Below are positions 57,997-64,000 of a DNA stretch of 64,000 nt, piece by piece. The notes beneath the pieces were generated by a model. That model had not been told where the DNA came from, did not search any database, and saw nothing but the letters and a program-made list of their open reading frames with translations. Position numbers and translations under genes: made by a program. Origin of the DNA: Desulfoprunum benzoelyticum (GTDB lineage Bacteria > Desulfobacterota > Desulfobulbia > Desulfobulbales > Desulfocapsaceae); assembly GCF_014201505.1 (NCBI RefSeq), contig NZ_JACHEO010000003.1, positions 62,001 through 126,000 on the forward strand, in the 5' to 3' direction. Each line of letters begins with the position of its first letter. The first letter of the stretch is position 1.

Positions 57997-58488
57997 GGAA
58001 CAGAGGGGACAGATTTATATACGGAAGGCAGCACAACTACATTGGATTTTAGCAGCGACTAGAGTCCAGATATCTCCTATCAGGGTTGGCCAATACACCT
58101 CCAAAATGTCCAGGAAACATCTTCAAAAGACAACATCGGCGATAATTGACTATTGCCGATGTAAATCTCAACGTTGATCCTATACAATACTGTCACGATA
58201 TCTGATAAAATGCCTAACGCTTCCCACAGGAGTCGTTGAACCTTTTTCAACAGCCCCAGTGGTCCGTAGAGTCAGCAACAGGCTCTGACGGGACTGACCG
58301 ATAAAATATTAGGTAGATTAATCTTTTCGGCATGTATTATGGCCAAACACAAATATTACTCCAGCTCTGCCTATATTTGTGTACCTAACAACGACAAAAA
58401 TGCCCTACGATCAATGACCGTTATTGATAATGGTCTGGAGAGGCCATCCGTTTTACGGATTAACCCTAACTGAAGATAATGATACACT
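57997..58488. other. AT-richer intergenic stretch with one hairpin
   Basis: About 490 bases without a recognised gene. A near-perfect hairpin at 58133-58162 (arms ACATCGGCGATA/TATTGCCGATGT, six-base loop, one G-T pair) is not followed by a T-run. The rest is low-complexity AT-richer DNA, consistent with insertion-sequence debris. Confidence 0.5.
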
Positions 58489-59013
58489 ATGATTCGCTCT
58501 TTTAACGGCAAAACCCCTAAAATTTCACCAACAGCTTACGTCGATGAAATGGCAGTAGTTATCGGTGATGTGGAAATCGGAGATGAGACCAGTGTCTGGC
58601 CAGGCGCGGTCATCCGGGGGGATATGGGGAAAATAACCATTGGAAAGCAATGCGTGATTGAAGATAACTGCGTCATCCATTCCGGCATGCCCGGCAAGGA
58701 AAGCTCTCCAGTCACAATCGGAGACCGGGTGACCGTAGGCCATTGCGCCGTAGTCCACAGCCTGCAGGTGGGCAGCCATATTCTTATCGGCATGAATGCC
58801 TCCCTGCTGCACGGCTCCATTATCGGGGATTACTGCATCATTGCCGCCCAGAGCCTGGTAGGTGCTGGCAAGGAAATCCCCGCCCGCTCCCTGGTTATGG
58901 GCGTGCCGGCTCAAATCAAGGGAGAACCAACCGAGCACCAGCTCTGGTGGCCAAGACATTCGTTTGAGGCATACCAGAACTGCATCTTGAAACATCTCAA
59001 ATCCGGGAGCTGA
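58489..59013 (+). CDS. Gamma-carbonic anhydrase family protein
   Basis: The 174-residue protein is a left-handed beta-helix of hexapeptide repeats (VVIGDVEIGDETSVWPGAVI, then RGDMGKITIG). The metal His residues are seen in VIHSGMPGKE and VTVGHCAVVHSLQVG. These correspond to the three His of the gamma-carbonic anhydrase site. Relatives include YrdA and PaaY, several of which show weak or hidden activity. The C-terminal helix is LWWPRHSFEAYQNC. Its ATG has only a weak ribosome-binding site. Confidence 0.9.
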   Translation: MIRSFNGKTPKISPTAYVDEMAVVIGDVEIGDETSVWPGAVIRGDMGKITIGKQCVIEDNCVIHSGMPGKESSPVTIGDRVTVGHCAVVHSLQVGSHILIGMNASLLHGSIIGDYCIIAAQSLVGAGKEIPARSLVMGVPAQIKGEPTEHQLWWPRHSFEAYQNCILKHLKSGS

Positions 59014-59137
59014 TCTTTGATTTTGGCTGCAAACCCCATTATCGATGCCACTCAAGACCATTGGACCATCGTCGTTGCAGTGTAACCGCTCCCAAGGGAC
59101 CGTATTTTCGCAAGACACCCGAAGGCGAGGATCGGCC

Positions 59138-59953
59138 TCACAACCAGGTGATGACGGCTGGTTTACGTTCGGGCAGGCGGTAGTAGCGGGCCTTGGCATA
59201 GCCGACCATCATGGGGTAATGGTAAGGGCATTCCTCCGGAATGCCCACGGCAGTCTTGATTTTGGGGTTGCATTCCAACGCATATTGCAAGAGCCCGGCC
59301 CAGCAGGTGCCCATGCCGAACTGCGGAGCGGCCAGTTCCAGATAGGAAAGCGCCAGGGAGATATCGATCATACCATTGCTCGCGCCGGCCGGTGCCGTGG
59401 CCACCACCAGGCAAGGAGCGGTGTGGAAAATCGGATTGAAGCCCTTGTCCCAGGCCTTGATCACCACGGGCATGTAAGGTGTTACACCCTCGCCGGAGGC
59501 AACCACAGCGCGCATCCATTCGATAACCTGACCGGCAAGGGCATCCAGGCGTGATTTATCGTTGATCACCAGCCAGCGCAGCACCTGGGCATTGCTGGCC
59601 GTGGGCGCGTAGCGGCCGATGTCGATCAGGCGCTGAATATCGGCCTGTTCCACCGGGCCGGGCTTGAAACGGCGCACCGAGCGGCGTGAGCGCAAAAACT
59701 GGACGGCCTGGTCCGGTGTGACGGAAAGGGCCGGGTCGATGGGCGGACAGTCGACCAGGGGCACCTCGGCGTGGTCCATGGCGCCGTGAGGGCAGATGGC
59801 CACGCAATGGCCGCAGCGCAGGCACATGGCCTCGGCACCCCGTTTGAGTTCCGGGTATTGGCCGGGCTTGAAAAAGATCACCCCTGCGGGGCAGTCGTTG
59901 GCGCACAGGCCGTCTTGTTTGCATTTTTCGTGGTCTACGTTGAGCAGTGTCAT
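59138..59953 (-). CDS. Nitroreductase with N-terminal ferredoxin domain
   Basis: The protein is 271 residues from 59953 (ATG with GGAGAAG six bases before). The first 70 residues hold two 4Fe-4S sites (CKQDGLCANDCPAG and CLRCGHCVAICPHG). A flavin nitroreductase domain follows: FLRSRRSVRRFKPGPVE (FMN-binding Arg pair), RYAPTASNAQVLRW, LALSYLELAAPQFGMGTCW and PMMVGYAKARYYRLPERK. Such fused proteins are common in anaerobes and may pass ferredoxin electrons to small electrophiles. The GlxA-like regulator gene lies 90 bases before it on the same strand. Confidence 0.9.
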   Translation of the reverse strand: MTLLNVDHEKCKQDGLCANDCPAGVIFFKPGQYPELKRGAEAMCLRCGHCVAICPHGAMDHAEVPLVDCPPIDPALSVTPDQAVQFLRSRRSVRRFKPGPVEQADIQRLIDIGRYAPTASNAQVLRWLVINDKSRLDALAGQVIEWMRAVVASGEGVTPYMPVVIKAWDKGFNPIFHTAPCLVVATAPAGASNGMIDISLALSYLELAAPQFGMGTCWAGLLQYALECNPKIKTAVGIPEECPYHYPMMVGYAKARYYRLPERKPAVITWL

Positions 59954-60043
59954 CATCTTCTCCACTAGCGGCTTTTTACGTGTTTCAGGAAAAAGGTTAA
60001 CGACTGAGCCTTGTTCCACAAGCTGAGCTTGCCGAGGGGTATC

Positions 60044-61045
60044 TCAATTGACGCCCGATGCTCCGCCATCACCACGAATGAACCTGTTTCGATATTCACT
60101 GGGTGACAGGCCGGTTGCCTCCTTGAATAATTTTCTAAAACTACTGCTGTTTTCATAGCCTATAACCTGGGTTATCTCGTTCACCGTCTCCAAGGTCGTC
60201 TCCAGATAGTCTTTTGCCCTCTCAATACGGATCTGCTGTAAGTAGCTCAGAGGGGTTTCATCGGTAGCCTTTTTGAACCGACGGATAAAGTGTCTGGGGC
60301 TTATCCCTACTTTTCTCGCAAGATCTTTCATGTTGATTGAATCGGCGAAATGGGACTCTATCAATTCCTGAGCTCGCAATATTTCCTGGTCGCCATGACC
60401 TTTGTGGACATTAAATACCGCATAAGAGGACTGGCTTGACTTGTTTGGATCGACCAGTAATGACTTTGAGCATTGCGCCGCAAGGTGAGGAGAACCGTAC
60501 CATTCGATCAGATGCAGTGCCAGATAATAAAAGGCCGAAACAGAGCCGGAACAGATCAAGCCCTTATCTCGCGTGAGGACTCTGTCCGGCTCCAAGAGAA
60601 CCTTTGGATAACGGCGTTTGAAGAGTTTTGCGTAAAACCAGTGAGTGGTTGCCAGTCTGCCATCCAGCAACCCGGTCTCCGCAAGGACAAAACTCCCGGT
60701 GCAGACACTTGCAATCGTTACCCCCTGTTCATACCTGGCAACGATCCAGTCCAGCAACGGCCTGGCATTGGCAGGAAGAAGATCGGCGCTGGGAAGATAT
60801 GGCGGGACGACAACAACATCAGTTTGCAGGGAATCTTGAAACGCGCCATCAGGTATGACCTGAAACCCGCCACTTACTTTGACCGCCTTTCCATCCTGGC
60901 TAAGGATTCGTGTCGTAAAGAGAGGTGCCGACCATTCCCCGGTGTTGGTTGCATGCCAGCGATTCGCTATTGTGAAACTGTCAATCAATCCCGAAATCCC
61001 GGAAAATTGACAACCTGTATCGACGATAAAGGTGATGTTGACCAT
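60044..61045 (-). CDS. GlxA-type AraC-family transcription regulator
   Basis: A 333-residue regulator with an N-terminal DJ-1/PfpI-like domain (VVVPPYLPSADLL, then VTIASVCTGSFVLAETGLLDG with the nucleophile-elbow Cys) and a C-terminal AraC helix-turn-helix pair (DLARKVGISPRHFIRRFKK, then ETVNEITQVIGYENSSSFRK and LFKEATGLSPSEYR). It lies divergent to the thioesterase and QueG-like genes, and upstream of the nitroreductase, so it probably controls one or both sets. The ligand is unknown. Confidence 0.92.
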   Translation of the reverse strand: MVNITFIVDTGCQFSGISGLIDSFTIANRWHATNTGEWSAPLFTTRILSQDGKAVKVSGGFQVIPDGAFQDSLQTDVVVVPPYLPSADLLPANARPLLDWIVARYEQGVTIASVCTGSFVLAETGLLDGRLATTHWFYAKLFKRRYPKVLLEPDRVLTRDKGLICSGSVSAFYYLALHLIEWYGSPHLAAQCSKSLLVDPNKSSQSSYAVFNVHKGHGDQEILRAQELIESHFADSINMKDLARKVGISPRHFIRRFKKATDETPLSYLQQIRIERAKDYLETTLETVNEITQVIGYENSSSFRKLFKEATGLSPSEYRNRFIRGDGGASGVN

Positions 61046-61188
61046 GAGTCCCCCTGAGGCATAGCAGTCTCACGTTGTTATCAGTACCATTATGGCGTTT
61101 ATGGATCGTTTTTTGTCAATTATGCCACTTTTGCCGAATCCAGGCAAATGATACCATCACGCTATCATCATGCCGGAAGGAGAATACG

Positions 61189-61369
61189 ATGCCCTATGAC
61201 CATTATTTCGGTGGTGCCCGGTGAGATTATTTTCACCGCAGCCGCTGGACAGCAGCATCGTAACCCATTGGGCGGAGTACATGGCGGTTTTGCGACGACC
61301 GTTCTCGACTCGGTAACCGGTTGTGCGGTGCATAGAGTTGAAATAGGTGCAGGCGGTGGTCAAACCTAA
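61189..61369 (+). pseudogene. Broken hotdog thioesterase (PaaI-like)
   Basis: A PaaI-type fragment is clear in VVPGEIIFTAAAGQQHRNPL followed by GGVHGGFATTVLDSVTGCAVH, the hallmark NPxGxVHGG and D region. But the frame opened by the best ribosome-binding site (GGAAGGAG before the ATG at 61189) stops after 11 codons. The frame holding the motif has its own ATG at 61196, and the 3' half of the domain is missing (stop at 1369 of the last kilobase, 61369). The likely history is a frameshift plus a truncation. It sits at the head of the QueG-like operon. Confidence 0.6.
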
Positions 61370-61387
61370 CGATACGGGGAGGAGATT

Positions 61388-62383
61388 ATGAATTTGAACG
61401 ATCATCCAGATGTAATAGCCTTTCGACAGAGGCAGCAGAATAACCACCCCGAAGCAATGACATCGAGACGACTGAAGGCTATCGTCCTGGAAGCCGGGGC
61501 CGATGATGTCGGTGTTGTGGAAATTGACCGCCCGTCTCTGCAAGACCAGAAGGAGGCGATCCTGCAGGCTTTTCCACGAGCCAAAACCCTTGTCAGTTTT
61601 ATTTGTCGGATGAATGCGGCACAGATCCGCTCAAACGACAGATCGTTGGTGGATGGAGAGTTCATAGCCTACGACGCGGAAATGCTGCATATCTCCCGCA
61701 CCGTCGTCAAAGCGTTGAGGGGTGAAGGGATCACCGCGGTCACTCCTTCCGAATGCTTTCCCCAGGATATGAGTAAATGGCAAGGCAGGATGCTGACGGT
61801 TTCACATAAACCGGTAGCGGAAGCGGCAGGCCTCGGTATGATCGGCCACCATCGGCTGTTGATCCATCCAATTTTCGGCAGTCATCTTTGTCTGGGGACC
61901 ATAATCATAGATACAGCCATGGAGGTCTATGACCAACCCATCGCCTACAATCCATGCATCGATTGCCAACTCTGCGTTGCCACCTGTCCAACCGGAGCCA
62001 TAGCCCCGGACGGGTCCTTCGCGTTTATCAAATGTCTGGTCCATGCCTACCGGGATCGGCTGGGAGGTTTTTTAAACTGGGTCGAATCCCTTGTCACCAG
62101 CCAAAACATGGAAGAATATCGGGAAAAACGAACAGACGGTGAAACAATGGCTCTCTGGCAGAGCCTCACCTATGGCGGCGGATATCGATGTGGCTATTGC
62201 ATGAGTGTCTGCCCGGCAGGCCAGGACCTGCTCGGGCCCTATCTCGATAATCGCAATGAATACATACAACGTGTTGTCAAGCCTCTGCAGGATAGGAACG
62301 AGAACGTCTATGTTCTTCCCGGCCAGGAGCAAGCGACAGCGGTAAGCAAGAGGTTTCCGAAAAAAACTGTCCGGCCTGCCTGA
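61388..62383 (+). CDS. QueG-like 4Fe-4S protein
   Basis: The 331-residue protein looks like epoxyqueuosine reductase or reductive-dehalogenase relatives without the HEAT part. It has AVTPSECFPQDMSKW, then KPVAEAAGLGMIGHHRLLI, HPIFGSHLCLGTIIID, and a double cluster: CIDCQLCVATCPTGAI and CGYCMSVCPAGQD. The N-terminal part (SRRLKAIVLEAGADDVGVV) is as in QueG. Corrinoid binding is known for QueG; whether it applies here cannot be read. A GGAGGAG site precedes the ATG. The DUF3786-MaoC gene follows after 31 bases. Confidence 0.85.
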   Translation: MNLNDHPDVIAFRQRQQNNHPEAMTSRRLKAIVLEAGADDVGVVEIDRPSLQDQKEAILQAFPRAKTLVSFICRMNAAQIRSNDRSLVDGEFIAYDAEMLHISRTVVKALRGEGITAVTPSECFPQDMSKWQGRMLTVSHKPVAEAAGLGMIGHHRLLIHPIFGSHLCLGTIIIDTAMEVYDQPIAYNPCIDCQLCVATCPTGAIAPDGSFAFIKCLVHAYRDRLGGFLNWVESLVTSQNMEEYREKRTDGETMALWQSLTYGGGYRCGYCMSVCPAGQDLLGPYLDNRNEYIQRVVKPLQDRNENVYVLPGQEQATAVSKRFPKKTVRPA

Positions 62384-62414
62384 AAGCACCGCTTGCAAAG
62401 AATGGGAGCAGAAG

Positions 62415-63506
62415 ATGACGGACGTTTCAGGCTTTGGCGGACACGGAAAAATCTATGAAGATCTTGTCAAGCGCTTGGAAGATGCGGATATCGCTACATT
62501 AGCCAGGCATGTCAATCTTCCGATAAACACTGCTGGAGAGATCGAAGTTCCATTTCTGGGTGCAACCTACCTGATATCCAATACAGGTGTCCGGAGGGTT
62601 GATCGGAGAAGGTGCTCGGATGTCACGGCGAGTGCATTGATCCACTATGTGCTGACAGGCTGCAGAAATCTACCGGCAGGGATATTTGTGCCCTTAGCTG
62701 AACTCGCCGGGCCATTATTCAGAAACAGCAGTTTTTCTCACAGTGCCCTGGAAGGCCCTATAATTAAACGATTCCAGGGACGCATTCAGGAATTGCTATC
62801 AATAGCAGTATCTATCGGTGGTCACGAGGGTGGAATTTCCGGATCTGGTTCCGTAAGCGTCATCTTTGATGTACTGCCCAACGTATTGCTTCAACTCATC
62901 TTCTACGATAAAGACGATGAATTTCCTGCCCGCGCAACCCTGCTGCTTGATGCGCACGCAACGAAATTCATCGATTTTGAAGCCCTGGCAGTCTTGATCT
63001 CGATTTTTGTTCAATTTTTGACAAATCAAGCAGCGATGGAGACAGGCGATATGAAGGAACGATACCTGGAAGATTTTGAAGCTGGACAAACCTTTCAGTC
63101 CGAGCGTATCCGTATCGATGTGGACCGCATCAAGAGCTTTGCCGCCGAATTTGATCCGCAACCGTTCCATCTCGACGAAAGAGCCGCCACCGACACGATA
63201 TTTCGTGGTCTTGTCGCCAGCGGTTGGCACACGGCCGCGATCACGATGAAACTTCTGGTTGAAGGCGATCTCAAACCTGCCGGCGGCATCGTCGGCGCCA
63301 GCTTTGACGAATTCCGCTGGCTGCAACCGGTTCGGCCAGGCGATGAGCTTCGGGTCGAAAGCGAAGTGCTTGCAGTGCGAGCCTCCACATCTCGCCCCGA
63401 CCAGGGAGTCATCAAGGTGAGGACCACGACGCTGAATCAAAACAACGAAGCCGTTCAGGTGCTTGTGGGTAATTTGATCGTGCTCCGTAGTCCGGTGTCT
63501 TCATGA
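62415..63506 (+). CDS. DUF3786 - MaoC-like dehydratase fusion
   Basis: The 363-residue protein has two domains. Residues 1 to about 205 match DUF3786: VRRVDRRRCSDVTASALIHY, IFVPLAELAGPLF, then VLLQLIFYDKDDEFPARATL with LLDAHATKFIDFEAL. From about residue 213 a complete MaoC/hotdog domain follows: ERYLEDFEAGQTFQSER, DPQPFHLDERAA (catalytic Asp and His) and VASGWHTAAITMKLL. A free-standing MaoC would start at the internal ATG at 63051, which has an ATGGAGAC ribosome-binding-like site seven bases before it, so two products are possible. DUF3786 occurs in anaerobes near corrinoid enzymes; its role is unknown. Confidence 0.82.
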   Translation: MTDVSGFGGHGKIYEDLVKRLEDADIATLARHVNLPINTAGEIEVPFLGATYLISNTGVRRVDRRRCSDVTASALIHYVLTGCRNLPAGIFVPLAELAGPLFRNSSFSHSALEGPIIKRFQGRIQELLSIAVSIGGHEGGISGSGSVSVIFDVLPNVLLQLIFYDKDDEFPARATLLLDAHATKFIDFEALAVLISIFVQFLTNQAAMETGDMKERYLEDFEAGQTFQSERIRIDVDRIKSFAAEFDPQPFHLDERAATDTIFRGLVASGWHTAAITMKLLVEGDLKPAGGIVGASFDEFRWLQPVRPGDELRVESEVLAVRASTSRPDQGVIKVRTTTLNQNNEAVQVLVGNLIVLRSPVSS

Positions 63507-64000
63507 GAAATATCCCGACGAACATCGGATGGATGTTTTTAGAATCGCAATACTATGTGATTACGCATATTCCTATCATCACTATTGGGCCGGCAAGAGG
63601 AGAAAGGAGGTGAACCGTAATGCAAAGCTTTTTTAAAGATATTCAAATCCTGCTGAGTCAATGTGGCCGAGACATCTACCATTGAAAAAGTTGAAGCGGC
63701 ACGGAAAAGTGAACATTAACCTTGTCGATCATAAGCTCAAGAACTTCTCAATACACCCATGGTTAAAGCTACTACTGTATCCTCAAACCTTCGATTCACA
63801 ATTCCGTAACTGGTCGTTGCGACCACTTTATTCGAGACACTTTCAGGAAGAAATTTGACGACCTATGAGGTGTGCTTTTCAATTGAAGCTTGCCAATGGA
63901 AATCATGTAGGTTTGAAATCATTATTGAATCATTTTCTATTCCAACCATTCCAAATTTCAGCCCATCTCCGCACGAATTGGGAACAGATTTTCACGCGAG
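63507..64000. other. Right edge, no intact gene recognised
   Basis: About 490 bases of AT-richer DNA. At 63602-63612 stands AAAGGAGGTGA, a perfect anti-16S match, followed by an ATG at 63620 and a 21-codon frame (MQSFFKDIQILLSQCGRD and so on) that ends at 63685. It may be a leader peptide or the stub of a broken gene. Another open frame (63661-63858) has no start signal. Confidence 0.45.

Noticed and set aside
57597-58052. A 151-codon open frame after the SPFH gene
   Set aside because: It covers the insertion-sequence ORF in another frame, has no good start signal and no family pattern.

Overview
The window is a GC-rich, Gram-negative chromosome segment. I infer a strictly or facultatively anaerobic member of the former Deltaproteobacteria, most like the Desulfobulbales. 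The reasons are a complete Na+-translocating NADH:quinone oxidoreductase (Nqr) operon, outer-membrane and lipoprotein genes (pagP, DUF748, lnt), a GlcF-type Fe-S protein, a fused AccA-AccD carboxyltransferase, a DUF3786 protein and QueG-like Fe-S proteins. The assignment is by gene content only; no rRNA is present.

Layout. 0-0.9 kb: the end of a sensor kinase gene, then pagP. 1.2-4.5 kb: a decayed accessory region between pagP and tRNA-Phe. It holds a frameshifted MntA-like gene, about 1.9 kb crowded with short hairpins and dispersed short repeats, and small minus-strand genes, one of them present as two diverged copies. 4.5-16.3 kb: tRNA-Phe, a zinc-ribbon acidic-repeat protein, nadC, valS, dgt, a secreted protein, a large DUF748/AsmA-like protein, a PflX-like radical SAM protein and an HD hydrolase, all on the minus strand. 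16.5-25.9 kb: MBL hydrolase, cupin, tpx, SDR epimerase, two polysaccharide genes, galE, an unrecognised protein and a GlpD-like dehydrogenase. 25.9-36.2 kb: usp, eno, small proteins, a dioxygenase, a double-domain CDP-alcohol phosphatidyltransferase, a lemA-TPM-TPM operon, a carboxymuconolactone decarboxylase (CMD) family protein and a HerA-like ATPase. 36.5-43.8 kb: nqrABCDEF-nqrM and ald. 43.8-51.4 kb: hybrid histidine kinase, GlcF-like protein, prfB with its programmed frameshift, lnt and corC. 51.8-55.7 kb: biotin carboxylase, accA-accD fusion and tRNA-Lys. 55.7-64 kb: visibly lower-GC accessory DNA with nfeD-SPFH, an insertion-sequence remnant, a gamma-carbonic anhydrase, a ferredoxin-nitroreductase, a GlxA-type regulator, a broken thioesterase, a QueG-like protein and a DUF3786-MaoC fusion.

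How it works together. The core genes cover sodium-motive respiration (Nqr plus its maturation factor), malonyl-CoA synthesis, envelope lipid and lipoprotein building (PagP, phosphatidyltransferase, Lnt, DUF748), NAD synthesis and housekeeping translation. Both tRNA genes share the same downstream module: a hairpin with an AAGCACTTA arm, a T-run, then an 11-bp-spaced direct repeat 58-59 bp past the CCA. Each is followed by accessory DNA. I read both as integration sites of lost or decayed mobile elements, although no integrase remains in the window. The hairpin-rich stretch at 1.8-3.7 kb is the part least explained by known features.
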